DNA of 64,000 nt, taken from assembly GCF_000019525.1 (NCBI RefSeq), contig NC_010506.1, positions 2,046,001-2,110,000 of the forward strand, written 5' to 3'. This DNA is from Shewanella woodyi ATCC 51908 (GTDB lineage Bacteria > Pseudomonadota > Gammaproteobacteria > Enterobacterales > Shewanellaceae). Numbering within the stretch: the first letter of the stretch is position 1; every line of letters starts with the position of its first letter. Both the position numbers and the translations under genes were made by a program. Of this stretch, positions 47,277 through 56,629 are shown one piece after another. The notes beneath the pieces were generated by a model that saw only the letters and a list, made by a program, of their open reading frames with translations, was not told where the DNA came from and did no database searches.

Positions 47277-47726
47277 CTACAAGTAAACAGAATTCCAATA
47301 TGGGTAATTTCCTATATTTTTGACTAGATTTTTTCTTAATGGGTTAGCCACTATGTATCGGCTAATGCTTTTTCTGTCGTCATCATAACGTAAAGCTCGG
47401 TCATAAAATGATGATTGCCACAGCTTGCAGCTTGATTTTAACTCTTTATTGATAGCAAAACTGCTGGCTCCTTTAAGTGTCCCTACAATCTTTGATAATT
47501 CTGAATCATTACCCAAATGTAATAGTCCATGGAAGTGATCTGGCATCAACACCCAAGTTAGCCATATGCAATTATGCTGATGTTCACTCATTGCTATTTG
47601 CGAGCAGAATATGGATGCAATGCGGAAATCATTGAAATATGTTTGCTTGTTCTGTGTGTTGAAAGTAATAAAATATTCACCTTGCTCTTGTGAAAACCGA
47701 CCTTTACGCAAGTCATTCCATGACAT
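47277..47726 (-). CDS. REP-associated tyrosine transposase (RAYT, TnpA_REP/Y1 family)
   Basis: 149-residue HUH single-strand transposase related to the IS200/IS605 family. The metal-binding HUH motif is MPDHFHGLLHL (H64, H66). The nucleophile is probably Y124 in SRYIVANPLRKNLV, and WQSSFYDRALR is a RAYT-typical segment. RAYTs act on REP palindromes and are thought to spread them. Here the gene has REP pairs on both sides, including a five-unit array, which makes these repeats its likely substrates. All key residues are present, so it may be active. Confidence 0.93.
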   Translation of the reverse strand: MSWNDLRKGRFSQEQGEYFITFNTQNKQTYFNDFRIASIFCSQIAMSEHQHNCIWLTWVLMPDHFHGLLHLGNDSELSKIVGTLKGASSFAINKELKSSCKLWQSSFYDRALRYDDDRKSISRYIVANPLRKNLVKNIGNYPYWNSVYL

Positions 47727-47744
47727 AGTTGCTCCTTATATTTT

Positions 47745-48107
47745 AGCTGACGGCATAAATGCCGACCTACACAGATTGTAGATTGGACTTGAGCCCATCA
47801 CACCTATCATTCATATATTTAGCTGACGGCATAAATGCCGACCTACACAGATTGTAGGTTGGGCTTGAGCCCATCACACCTATCATTCATGTATTTAATC
47901 AGACGGCATAAATGCCGACCTACATAGGATGTAGGTTGGGCTTGAGCCCATCACACCTATCATTCATGTATTTAATCAGAAGGCATAAATGTCGACCTAC
48001 ATAGGATGTAGGTTGGGCTTGAGCCCATCACACCTATCATTCATGTATTTAATCAGAAGGCATAAATGTCGACCTACACAGATTGTAGGTTGGGCTTTAG
48101 CCCATCA
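47745..48107. repeat. Tandem array of five REP/BIME units
   Basis: Units begin at 47745, 47821, 47897, 47974 and 48051, with spacings of 76, 76, 77 and 77 bp. Each has GACGGCATAAATGCCGACC (varied to AAGGCATAAATGTCGACC in units 4 and 5), then TGTAGGTTGGGCTTGAGCCC and a spacer ending in CACACCTATCATTCAT. The internal units are nearly identical, indicating recent local duplication. The array lies between the RAYT gene and cysD. Confidence 0.95.
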
Positions 48108-48288
48108 ATATCCATGGCATTAGTCTTCCTAGCTCTATTGAGAATTTTATATTCCTTTTCGGTATAGAGTTCTTCTCTTTAATAACTTTTAATATTGTTT
48201 CCTGCTGTTATTATCAAATCCATAAAGTGATGAATCTTAAATTTACCTCTGTTCAGACTGAATAGATAAGGGCCATACGGAAATCCAT

Positions 48289-49194
48289 ATGTCGACACAT
48301 CAAACTCATCTTAAGCAGCTTGAAGCTGAATCGATTCAAATTATGCGTGAAGTTGCCGCTGAATTTGATAATCCTGTGATGCTTTATTCGGTTGGTAAAG
48401 ATTCTTCGGTTCTACTGCATCTTGCTCGTAAAGCATTCTACCCAGGTAAAATTCCATTTCCTTTGATGCACGTTGATACTAATTGGAAATTCAAGGAGAT
48501 GATTGAGTTTCGAGACCAAATGGCTGAGAAGCACGGTTTCGATCTTATCGTCCATAAAAACCCTCGTGGTTTAGAGATGAATATCAGTCCCTTTACCCAT
48601 GGCAGCGCTAAGCATACCGATATCATGAAGACTGAAGGGCTTAAGCAAGCGCTTGATGCTCATGGTTTTGACGCAGCATTTGGTGGTGCACGTCGTGATG
48701 AGGAGAAATCCCGTGCTAAGGAGCGTGTTTACTCGTTCCGCGATAATAAACACAGATGGGATCCAAAAAACCAACGTCCTGAGCTGTGGAACATCTATAA
48801 CGGCAAAGTGGATAAGGGCGAAAGTATTCGTGTGTTCCCGCTATCGAACTGGACTGAGCTCGATATTTGGCAATATATCTACCTAGAAGGGATTGAGATC
48901 CCCTCTCTGTACTTGGCAACTGAGCGACCTGTGGTCGAGCGTGATGGCACTTTGATCATGGTTGATGACGAGCGTATGCCACTCGAAGCTGATGAAGATG
49001 TGCAAAATAAGATGGTCCGTTTTAGAACATTAGGTTGTTATCCACTGACTGGCGCGGTTGAGTCACAAGCACAAACGCTGCCAGAAATTATCCAAGAGAT
49101 GCTGCTCTGTACGACTTCTGAACGCCAAGGTCGCGTGATTGATAACGACTCTGCTGGTTCGATGGAAAAGAAAAAAATAGAAGGATACTTTTAA
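48289..49194 (+). CDS. cysD: Sulfate adenylyltransferase subunit 2
   Basis: ATP sulfurylase small subunit (301 residues) that forms adenosine 5'-phosphosulfate from ATP and sulfate, driven by CysN GTPase. The PP-loop [12 protein letters not shown] lies at about residue 30. [33 protein letters not shown] and the C-terminal [20 protein letters not shown] are hallmark segments. About 160 bases separate it from cysN. The gene order cysD-cysN-SLC13-cysC is typical of Shewanella. Confidence 0.98.
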   Translation: MSTHQTHLKQLEAESIQIMREVAAEFDNPVMLYSVGKDSSVLLHLARKAFYPGKIPFPLMHVDTNWKFKEMIEFRDQMAEKHGFDLIVHKNPRGLEMNISPFTHGSAKHTDIMKTEGLKQALDAHGFDAAFGGARRDEEKSRAKERVYSFRDNKHRWDPKNQRPELWNIYNGKVDKGESIRVFPLSNWTELDIWQYIYLEGIEIPSLYLATERPVVERDGTLIMVDDERMPLEADEDVQNKMVRFRTLGCYPLTGAVESQAQTLPEIIQEMLLCTTSERQGRVIDNDSAGSMEKKKIEGYF

Positions 49195-49351
49195 AGTTGA
49201 GAAGCGATTTTAAAAGTAAGACTGGCTTGCGCCAGAAAAGGCATTCTTGTGTTAAGAGAGCAGCGTAGAGAAGTGTCTTTTGTTAAAAAGTATATTGATT
49301 CAACCGTGAGTAAGTTTTCCGACGTTCAACGCTCACAGATAAGGAACAGAG

Positions 49352-50761
49352 ATGACTACCAGTTCAAATTTAATTTCTTCAGATATTGAAGAGTATCTGA
49401 AAGTTCATGAAAACAAAGATATGTTGCGAGTGCTGACTTGCGGCAGCGTGGATGATGGTAAGTCAACGTTAATTGGTCGCCTGTTATTCGACAGTAAGAT
49501 GATCTTTGAAGATCAGATGGCAGCGATTGAGAAAGACTCTAAGCGTTTTAATACCACCGATGATTCCTTTGATCTAGCACTGCTGGTGGATGGACTGCAA
49601 TCTGAGCGAGAGCAGGGCATTACCATCGATGTGGCCTATCGCTATTTCACTACTGAGCAGCGTAAATTTATCATCGCAGATACCCCTGGTCATGAGCAGT
49701 ACACTCGAAATATGGCGACAGGTGCGTCGACTTGCGACCTTGCTATTATTTTGATTGATGCTCGACACGGTGTTCAGGTTCAGACAAGGCGTCACAGTTT
49801 TATCTGTTCTCAGCTTGGGATCAAGCACGTCATCATCGCCATTAATAAGATGGATGCTATTGATTACGATCAAGCGACCTATCAAAAAATTAAGAAAGAG
49901 TATCGCGAGTTTGCAGAGGATCTCTCCTTTAGCGATGTACGTTTCGTGCCTATTTCTGCACTAAAGGGCGATAACGTTGTAAATGAAAGCCCTAATATGA
50001 CCTGGTATCCAGGCTCGACACTGCTAAAGCTGCTTAATACGGTGTCAGTTGAGCAGGATAGAAGCGAGTCATTTCGTTTTCAGGTGCAGTACGTTAATAG
50101 ACCTAATCTGGATTTTCGCGGTTTTTGCGGCACCATAGGTTCAGGTGAAATTCGTGTTGGAGATACTGTCGCCACTCTTCCCTCAAATAAAGAGAGCCGA
50201 GTTAAGTCGATTGTGACATTTGACGGTGAGCTTGAAAAAGCGGTTGCTGGTCAAGCTGTGACACTGACCCTTGAGGATGAGATAGATATTAGCCGCGGTG
50301 ATATGTTGGTTCGTCCCCATGACAAGCCTTTTTCAGTTAGCCACTTTGAGGCCGATGTTGTTTGGATGACAGAGGAGCCACTGTGTGTCGATCGTGAGTA
50401 TGCAATAAAAGTCGGCAGTAAGTCTGTTTATGGTTATGCCGATGCGATTAACCATAAAGTTGATGTGAATACGCTAGAGAAGCAGTCTGCTCAGCAATTA
50501 GCCTTGAACGAGATCGGTAACTGTCACTTTGCAGTGACCGAGCCTGTACAGTTCGATGCTTACGATACTAACCGCTCCACAGGTTCTTTTATCATCATAG
50601 ACAGGTTAACGAATGTGACAGTTGGTGCTGGCATGATCCGCAATCCGATAGAGGTTAAATCAACCAAAGCCCATGAGTACTCTGAGTTTGAGATAGAGAT
50701 GAACGCGCTAGTGCGTAAGCACTTCCCACATTGGGGCGCCAAGGATATCTCTAAAGGATAA
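49352..50761 (+). CDS. cysN: Sulfate adenylyltransferase subunit 1 (GTPase)
   Basis: EF-Tu-like GTPase subunit of ATP sulfurylase, 469 residues. G-motifs: [36 protein letters not shown] and [10 protein letters not shown]; the switch region [14 protein letters not shown] is present. It is the stand-alone CysN form without a fused CysC kinase domain, consistent with the separate cysC at 52645. Confidence 0.98.
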   Translation: MTTSSNLISSDIEEYLKVHENKDMLRVLTCGSVDDGKSTLIGRLLFDSKMIFEDQMAAIEKDSKRFNTTDDSFDLALLVDGLQSEREQGITIDVAYRYFTTEQRKFIIADTPGHEQYTRNMATGASTCDLAIILIDARHGVQVQTRRHSFICSQLGIKHVIIAINKMDAIDYDQATYQKIKKEYREFAEDLSFSDVRFVPISALKGDNVVNESPNMTWYPGSTLLKLLNTVSVEQDRSESFRFQVQYVNRPNLDFRGFCGTIGSGEIRVGDTVATLPSNKESRVKSIVTFDGELEKAVAGQAVTLTLEDEIDISRGDMLVRPHDKPFSVSHFEADVVWMTEEPLCVDREYAIKVGSKSVYGYADAINHKVDVNTLEKQSAQQLALNEIGNCHFAVTEPVQFDAYDTNRSTGSFIIIDRLTNVTVGAGMIRNPIEVKSTKAHEYSEFEIEMNALVRKHFPHWGAKDISKG

Positions 50762-50768
50762 GTTATAC

Positions 50769-50830
50769 GTAGGAGGGGCTTTAGCCCCGATGTTTTTATA
50801 TGTATTAATCGCGGCTAAAGCCGCTCCTAC
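50769..50830. repeat. Facing palindrome pair of a second REP-like family
   Basis: GTAGGAGGGGCTTTAGCCCC on the left and GGCTAAAGCCGCTCCTAC on the right are inverted copies about 23 bases long around a 15-base spacer. The layout resembles the RAYT-linked REPs (GTAGG-N-GGGCTTTAGCCC) but the sequence is distinct. It could also act as an mRNA 3'-end stabiliser between cysN and the permease. Confidence 0.88.
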
Positions 50831-50848
50831 AATGAGAGTCAGGATGTT

Positions 50849-52576
50849 ATGTCACTAGATGCTTATTTGACGATAGGGGTGTTCTGCATGACGATTTTGG
50901 GGCTTATTAGCTTCCAGAGTCGTCCATCTCTGGTATTTGGTGTAGCTCTACTTGTCTTAGTGGGGCTAAATCTTGTATCGCGTGAGCAGCTTCTGTCGAG
51001 TATGTCTAATCCTGGATTAGTGACCTTAGTGCTATTAATCCTATGCTCGTTTGCCCTTGAGAAAACCCGTTTACTGCGGGTGATAGCCTCTAAGGTGATA
51101 GTGGGCAGTTACAACTCAACTTGGGCGCGCCTATTTGGCGTGACGGCACTTAGTTCTGCCCTATTAAATAATACGGCTGTGGTAGCCACTTTGCTCTCTC
51201 CAATTCGTAATAATCCACACCATTTTGCCAGTAAATTACTCTTGCCTCTCTCCTATGCCGCAATTTTGGGGGGAACGCTGACACTGATTGGTACGTCAAC
51301 CAACCTGATTATTAATAGTCTCTACATCGATGCAGAGGGAAAGTCATTGAGCTTTTTCTCCTTTACCGCTGTCGGTGCCATGTTGGTGTTGGCGTGTGGA
51401 TTGGTGTTAAGAGTCGTTTCTCGCTGGTTACCTGAGATTGAACATAAAGAGTCTTGCTCAAAAGGTTACTTTATCGATGCTGAAGTGGTTGAGGGGTCTG
51501 AGTTAATTGGCCGCTCGGTTGAAAATAATGGATTAAGGCATCTTGAGTCTCTGTTTCTTGTTGAAGTTGTGCGCAATAAACGTCTGATTAGTCCAGTTAC
51601 ACCGACCGAGGTGCTGCAACTTGGTGACAGGCTTATTTTCAGTGGCGATATCACGAAAATGATGCAGCTTAGTCAGTTTTCTGGGTTGGAGATGTTTGCC
51701 GAGAAAAATGGTCTGCTGGATTCTAACCTGACCGAAGTTGTGGTTAAGCAAGAAAGTGTGCTTATCTCAAAAACCTTAAAAGATGCAGGTTTTAGAGCGC
51801 TTTTTGATGCAGCTGTGGTTGCTATCAGGCGTGATGGCGAGGAGATATCGGGTAAGTTAGGTGAAGTGGTGATAAAGGCTGGCGACTTTTTAATTTTAGC
51901 CGTGGGGGATGACTTTAAATCACGACGAAATCTCAGTAAAAACTTCATTGTGATCAGTGGTGTTGAGCCCGAAACACGCAATAATGGCCTGAAAGCTTGG
52001 CTCTCTATTGGTGGCTTTGTTCTCACTATTGGATTAGCGGCAACCGGAGTGATTGAGATGCTCCAAGGGTTAATGTTACTCCTAGGAGTATTGATTTTTA
52101 GTCAGTGTCTTAGCGTTAATGAAGTCGTTAGGCGTTTCCCTGTGGATATCTGGCTTATTGTTTCCACCGCCATTTTGCTTTCTCACGCCTTAGTGAATAC
52201 TGGTGTGGTTGAGCTGTTATCTCAGTGGGTCAATCAAGTGGCCGATAAAGAGCATTTGTTTATGGCTCTAGTTTTGGTGTACCTTGCCACTTGGCTTATC
52301 ACTGAGCTTGTGACCAATAATGCGGCAGCTGCTTTGATGTTTCCAGTTGCTTACAGTATTGCCTTAGGGTTTGGCGTGGATATATTGCCGTTTATCATGA
52401 CGGTTGCGTTTGCGGCGAGTGGCAGTTTTATCAGTCCTTATGGGTATCAGACAAACTTGATGGTGTATAACGCAGGCCAGTATAAGCTGATGGATTTTGT
52501 CAAAATCGGTTTACCTGTCAGTCTGGTTTATGCGGCTATTGTGTTAACTGCTGTGCCGATCTTTTTTCCGTTTTAG
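50849..52576 (+). CDS. SLC13-family permease with two TrkA-C domains (probable sulfate transporter)
   Basis: 575-residue inner-membrane protein. About five N-terminal membrane spans, two central soluble RCK_C/TrkA-C domains (AEVVEGSELIGRSVEN and VVKQESVLISKTLKDAGF to about residue 365), then about six more spans. The SLC13 signature regions are SNPGLVTLVLLILCSFAL, NNTAVVATLLSP and FAASGSFISPYGYQTNLMV. Its position between cysN and cysC argues for sulfate or another sulfur anion as substrate rather than citrate. The substrate is inferred from context. Confidence 0.9.
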   Translation: MSLDAYLTIGVFCMTILGLISFQSRPSLVFGVALLVLVGLNLVSREQLLSSMSNPGLVTLVLLILCSFALEKTRLLRVIASKVIVGSYNSTWARLFGVTALSSALLNNTAVVATLLSPIRNNPHHFASKLLLPLSYAAILGGTLTLIGTSTNLIINSLYIDAEGKSLSFFSFTAVGAMLVLACGLVLRVVSRWLPEIEHKESCSKGYFIDAEVVEGSELIGRSVENNGLRHLESLFLVEVVRNKRLISPVTPTEVLQLGDRLIFSGDITKMMQLSQFSGLEMFAEKNGLLDSNLTEVVVKQESVLISKTLKDAGFRALFDAAVVAIRRDGEEISGKLGEVVIKAGDFLILAVGDDFKSRRNLSKNFIVISGVEPETRNNGLKAWLSIGGFVLTIGLAATGVIEMLQGLMLLLGVLIFSQCLSVNEVVRRFPVDIWLIVSTAILLSHALVNTGVVELLSQWVNQVADKEHLFMALVLVYLATWLITELVTNNAAAALMFPVAYSIALGFGVDILPFIMTVAFAASGSFISPYGYQTNLMVYNAGQYKLMDFVKIGLPVSLVYAAIVLTAVPIFFPF

Positions 52577-52644
52577 CTCGGGCTGTTAACAGTAGCTTCG
52601 AGCTCAAGATACAGCTAAGAAAGCCTTGAAGCTTAAAACAACTA

Positions 52645-53313
52645 ATGGATATTTTTATGTCATCATTATCTAAAACTAGCGCGTCACCTTATCAGGAAAT
52701 AGAGGTTGAAGATAAATCCTCCGATGTTGTCTGGCACAATGCAAGTGTGAGCCATGAGCAAAGAGTTGCGGCGCAGGGGCACAAGCCTGCTGTACTTTGG
52801 TTTACGGGGCTGAGTGGCTCGGGTAAGTCTACAGTGGCTAATGCTGTGGATAAATTACTCTATGATTTAGGGTGTAAGACCTATCTGCTTGATGGTGATA
52901 ATGTTCGTCATGGGCTTAATGGCGATTTAGGTTTCTCAGATAAAGATCGAGTTGAGAATATTCGCCGTATCGGTGAGGTATCAAAACTGTTTGTTGATGC
53001 TGGGTTACTTGTATCGACCGCTTTTATCTCTCCCTTTATTGCGGATCGTGACTTGGTTAGAAAGCAGCTAGCTGATAAGCAGTTTATTGAGGTGTTTATC
53101 GACACGCCGCTTGAGGTGTGTGAAGAGCGAGATCCCAAAGGGCTTTATAAAAAAGCACGGGCAGGGGAGATTAAAAACTTTACTGGCATCGATTCAGCTT
53201 ATGAGCTGCCTAAGTTGCCTGAGATCCATGTGAAGACGGCTGAAAAGTCCATCAAAGCATGTGCAGAGCAAGTGGTTAATTATCTTATCGTGAACGGGTA
53301 TATTAACTCGTAG
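52645..53313 (+). CDS. cysC: Adenylylsulfate kinase
   Basis: Phosphorylates APS to PAPS. Visible motifs: P-loop [16 protein letters not shown], the [25 protein letters not shown]-binding segment, and [33 protein letters not shown] lid region (about residues 145-180). 222 residues from ATG 52645; a second in-frame ATG at 52657 is an equal candidate because neither has a strong ribosome-binding site. The about 45-residue N-terminal extension before the core is longer than in E. coli. Confidence 0.97.
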   Translation: MDIFMSSLSKTSASPYQEIEVEDKSSDVVWHNASVSHEQRVAAQGHKPAVLWFTGLSGSGKSTVANAVDKLLYDLGCKTYLLDGDNVRHGLNGDLGFSDKDRVENIRRIGEVSKLFVDAGLLVSTAFISPFIADRDLVRKQLADKQFIEVFIDTPLEVCEERDPKGLYKKARAGEIKNFTGIDSAYELPKLPEIHVKTAEKSIKACAEQVVNYLIVNGYINS

Positions 53314-53342
53314 CTTAAGAGCAAAACTTATCTAAGGGTGTT

Positions 53343-54311
53343 ATGAATTACGATATTTTTAATGGCGATGCCGATGGGATAATCGCGCTATTACAGCTGC
53401 GTTTAGCTCAGCCTCATACTGCAACCTTAGTCACTGGCGTTAAGCGGGATATTGAACTACTTGAGCCATTAACAAAAAAGTACTCTCTTACGGCGCAAGA
53501 TAACCTGACTGTGTTGGATATCTCTATGGAGAAGAATAGAGTAGGGCTCCTATTTGCGCTTGAGTCTGGTGCTAAGGTTTTTTATAGCGATCATCACCGT
53601 AGTGGTAAGATCCCACAAACTGTAAATTTAGATGCTCATATAGACTTAGATGCTAACACCTGTACCAGTTTGATTATTGATGATTATCTGCAAGGGGAGT
53701 TTCACCTTTGGGCAATCGTTGCAGCCTATGGTGATAATCTCATTGCCAAAGCTGATGGTCTAAGTACTAAAGCGGGCCTTTCTCTATCTCAAGCAAAGCA
53801 GCTTAATGAGCTTGGAACCTTGATTAACTATAATGGTTATGGTGCTCATATTGATGATCTACACTTTCACCCCGCAGAGCTTTATAAGGCGCTGTTAAAG
53901 TATCCCGATCCTTTCGATGTTATTGCGGATTTAAGTTCTCCTTTTCACCGATTAAAGAAGGCCTATCGCCACGATATGGACAGGGCACTTGCGGTAAAGC
54001 CTTTCTATCAAAGCGAAACCTTATCCCTGTTTGAGTTGGAAGATGCGCCTTGGTCTAGACGAGTGAGTGGTGTATTTAGCAATCAGCTTGCTAATCAAGA
54101 CACAGGTAGCGCTCATGGCGTCTTTACTGAGAACAGTGATGGAAGCTTTACTGTGTCACTTCGAGCTCCGTTATCTAATAAGCAAGGCGCCGGTGATATA
54201 TGCAGTCAGTTTGCAACAGGAGGCGGCCGCGCCGCCGCTGCGGGTATTAATCAACTACCACGCGTTGATATCCCGCGTTTTACTCAAACAGTTGAAAGCT
54301 ATTATGGTTAA
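53343..54311 (+). CDS. DHH-family phosphoesterase (possible pAp or oligonucleotide phosphatase)
   Basis: 322-residue DHH/DHHA1 protein. The metal-binding motifs are FNGDADGIIAL near the start, LDISMEKN and SDHHRSG at about residue 83-89. The C-terminal GGGRAAAAGINQLP is the glycine-rich substrate-binding segment of DHHA1. Family members include NrnA, which degrades nano-RNA and dephosphorylates pAp, the by-product of PAPS use. Its place directly behind cysC makes pAp recycling attractive, but this is inference. Confidence 0.85.
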   Translation: MNYDIFNGDADGIIALLQLRLAQPHTATLVTGVKRDIELLEPLTKKYSLTAQDNLTVLDISMEKNRVGLLFALESGAKVFYSDHHRSGKIPQTVNLDAHIDLDANTCTSLIIDDYLQGEFHLWAIVAAYGDNLIAKADGLSTKAGLSLSQAKQLNELGTLINYNGYGAHIDDLHFHPAELYKALLKYPDPFDVIADLSSPFHRLKKAYRHDMDRALAVKPFYQSETLSLFELEDAPWSRRVSGVFSNQLANQDTGSAHGVFTENSDGSFTVSLRAPLSNKQGAGDICSQFATGGGRAAAAGINQLPRVDIPRFTQTVESYYG

Positions 54312-54810
54312 GCTACAGTGGGTGAAGCTAAAAATAAGGGCGATGACTTCGTCATCTTCTAGGGCAGTCGCGAGCTCCTTACTAGGATCCTAGGGCGGGC
54401 TGCGCCCTGCTATAAAATCAAAATCCGTTTACAGATACTGGAATGTTTGTGCTTCTCTTCCGTCATCCTGAACTAGTTTCAGGATCCAGCTCTGCGCTTG
54501 ACATCATTTTTAACACAGTATTTTCTTTTGATTGTATAGATTCTAGTAGGCCGTTCTCGAAGCCAACTTGTTGGCGCCCTATGACATTGTGGGCACGAAG
54601 TATCGTCTTTATCTACATATCCTGTAGGTTGGGCTTTAGCCCATCATCTTCAATAACCGAATTCATGAGGGCATACAAAAACTGACGGCATCAATGCCGA
54701 CCTACAATAGAACAATGCTTGAACTGTAAGCAAAGCGTTCCGTGAGGCCGTAGGCCATTCCGTCATCCGTAGCCGCTTGCGGCGTTCGCTTTTATTATTA
54801 GCACAGCGCC
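54312..54810. repeat. Repeat-packed intergenic region between convergent loci
   Basis: No gene is supported. It contains a CGTCATCCTGAACTAGTTTC palindrome at 54461-54490, a REP pair at 54624-54705 (GTAGGTTGGGCTTTAGCCC ... GCATCAATGCCGACCTAC), and mosaic pieces including AGCGTTCCGTGAGGCCG and CCGTAGCCGCTTGCGGCG at about 54735-54790. The latter recur in direct orientation at about 60848-60900. Confidence 0.85.
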
Positions 54811-56109
54811 CTAGAATCTAGCTGGGCGTAGCCCACTTTTCTCTGTCCCCTTTATTTTGTTCTGTTTCTCATTGGAGAACAGGCAGCGCTCGATGTTTTC
54901 GAATGCATCACACTTTTGTTGTTGCCAGAAGATATTTCGCAGTAATTGGTATTCATTAATGGTTGAGGGGGAGATATGAAAGGTTTCATCTCGGTCTAAC
55001 CGCTCCATTAATGCTTGGAACTGATAAACCCGATATCTGTTATTAATGGCTTCATTGCTAGTTACTTGCCCAACTAAGGGTAAGTACTCTGCGTAATCAT
55101 ATATCTCCCTGAGTTTTTCAGGTTTCCCACCTTGCTCGAATGAGTAAAATAGAATGGGGACTTGATGGAGTAACAGATCGATGAACAGGGAGGATTGGTC
55201 GGTGATAAGCAGATCAACGCCTTGAAGAATATTGTAAACATCTTCCCAGTGTGAAATATCGATAATGTTTGAGTATTGATTTAGATCTTTTCCCAAATGA
55301 GCTTCATTAGGATGAAACCGGACTAAAAATAGCTGCTTGTTACGCTTTAGCTGTTTTGATAGTGCAGCCCAGTTAAACCCTTTATCATATGGGTTCTCTA
55401 TGGCTCCATTTTGCCCATCGCTTTTATTGTTAATGCCACTGTCTCGCCATGTTGGTACATATAAAATGACCTTTTTATATTGGGTATTAAGTAGTTCTGG
55501 TATCGACTTTGTTTGTTCTGGGTAACGTTTGAAGTAATCGGTTCTAGGGTTACCACTGCGAATGAGTTGATGGGGCGCGAGCCTGAAAGCCGAGGAAAAT
55601 AGACTATCTATCACTGGGCTGGGACTGAGCATCATATCGGGTTTAATATGTTGCTGGTGGAAATGTAATCTATTTTTCCAATCACCTATAAGGGTATCGG
55701 ATTGGTAAGTATGAGCCAATGGGCCTGAAGTGATGTCGAACTCAATTTTTTTAAGCGGTGAGCCATGCCATAGGTTTACCTTGACCGCACCTTTAGCAAA
55801 ATACTGATTAATATCGCCTACGTAACTATTGTAAAAGTAGAACTTAGCGGTTAAACAGTGAAATATGCCTAAAATGCTGCGTCTGTTATATGCTTCAAAT
55901 CCCTCTTTTCGTAAGCGTTTAATTACCGCATTATCGCCACTAATCCAAATGGAGCGTATTAATCCAGTGTGCTGCCAATGAAGATAAAGATACTTGGCGT
56001 TATCTGAAAACTGGTTTTTATAGCTACCTAATACGGCCTTATTGACCCTAGGACACAAACCTGCTGTGTGATAGATGATCTTTCTTATTATTGCGGTGAA
56101 AAAAGTCAT
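54811..56109 (-). CDS. CDP-glycerol glycerophosphotransferase family protein (TagB/TagF-like)
   Basis: Transfers glycerol-phosphate units from CDP-glycerol to a glycan or polymer acceptor. 432 residues with the family segments VNLWHGSPLKKIEFD (catalytic His region), GNPRTDYF, VILYVPTWRDSG, FLVRFHPNEAHLG and DLLITDQSSLFIDLLL. An N-terminal hydrophobic/basic stretch probably lies at the membrane. It follows a TagD-type cytidylyltransferase that makes its donor. It is the last gene of the minus-strand locus; its 3' end lies in the repeat-rich gap. Confidence 0.92.
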   Translation of the reverse strand: MTFFTAIIRKIIYHTAGLCPRVNKAVLGSYKNQFSDNAKYLYLHWQHTGLIRSIWISGDNAVIKRLRKEGFEAYNRRSILGIFHCLTAKFYFYNSYVGDINQYFAKGAVKVNLWHGSPLKKIEFDITSGPLAHTYQSDTLIGDWKNRLHFHQQHIKPDMMLSPSPVIDSLFSSAFRLAPHQLIRSGNPRTDYFKRYPEQTKSIPELLNTQYKKVILYVPTWRDSGINNKSDGQNGAIENPYDKGFNWAALSKQLKRNKQLFLVRFHPNEAHLGKDLNQYSNIIDISHWEDVYNILQGVDLLITDQSSLFIDLLLHQVPILFYSFEQGGKPEKLREIYDYAEYLPLVGQVTSNEAINNRYRVYQFQALMERLDRDETFHISPSTINEYQLLRNIFWQQQKCDAFENIERCLFSNEKQNKIKGTEKSGLRPARF

Positions 56110-56195
56110 GATAGATACTCACTCTATGTTTTGTCCTTCGCTGTCCTAGCTAAGGTTATTGTCATTTATTCACGCTTTTTCAAGGGATGCTTATA

Positions 56196-56597
56196 CTACG
56201 AACGCCCCTGGTTAGCCCCTAAGCTGCTCTTTATCTCTGTGGTTGAAATATTGCCCGTTCTATCTAGATAAACGACTTTGCATTGATTGGACAGGTCGTC
56301 AAACTTACCCTGCCAATCACTTCCCATGCCAAAGATGTCAATATCAAGTTTTTCTATATCTTCTCTTTTTTGTTCCCAGTTTGTTTCTGGTAGCACTAAA
56401 TCCACATAACGGCACGCTGCGATGATCTCCGCTCTTTGCTGGTAATTGAAAAAAGCGACCTTGCCTTTTTTGGCATTAAACTCATCCGTAGAGACGCAAA
56501 CGATGAGCCTGTCCCCCATGGCCTTGAGTCGCTGGAAAAGACGTACATGGCCGAAATGAAAGAGATCGAAAGTGCCATAGGTAATTATCGTTTTCAT
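56196..56597 (-). CDS. tagD: Glycerol-3-phosphate cytidylyltransferase (TagD-like)
   Basis: Makes CDP-glycerol from CTP and glycerol-3-phosphate. 133 residues, the normal TagD size. Motifs are ITYGTFDLFHFGHVRLFQR with the HxGH nucleotide-binding pair, VCVSTDEFNAKKGK and the YLDRTGNISTTEIKSSL end. I place the start at ATG 56597 (MKTIITYG), seven bases after AGGAG; longer readings to 56603 or 56630 are less likely. It supplies the substrate of the downstream glycerophosphotransferase. Confidence 0.95.
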   Translation of the reverse strand: MKTIITYGTFDLFHFGHVRLFQRLKAMGDRLIVCVSTDEFNAKKGKVAFFNYQQRAEIIAACRYVDLVLPETNWEQKREDIEKLDIDIFGMGSDWQGKFDDLSNQCKVVYLDRTGNISTTEIKSSLGANQGRS

Positions 56598-56629
56598 CTT
56601 CATTCTCCTGTCATAGTTAAAGGGGGCCA

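Noticed and set aside
47745..48107. Regular repeats resembling a CRISPR array
   Set aside because: The 76-77 bp units have no unique spacers, consist of palindromic REP pairs, and sit beside a RAYT gene; no cas genes are present.
48289..54311. Sulfation pathway for the polysaccharide
   Set aside because: cysD, cysN and cysC make PAPS, but no sulfotransferase is seen in either polysaccharide locus, so ordinary sulfate assimilation is the simpler reading.
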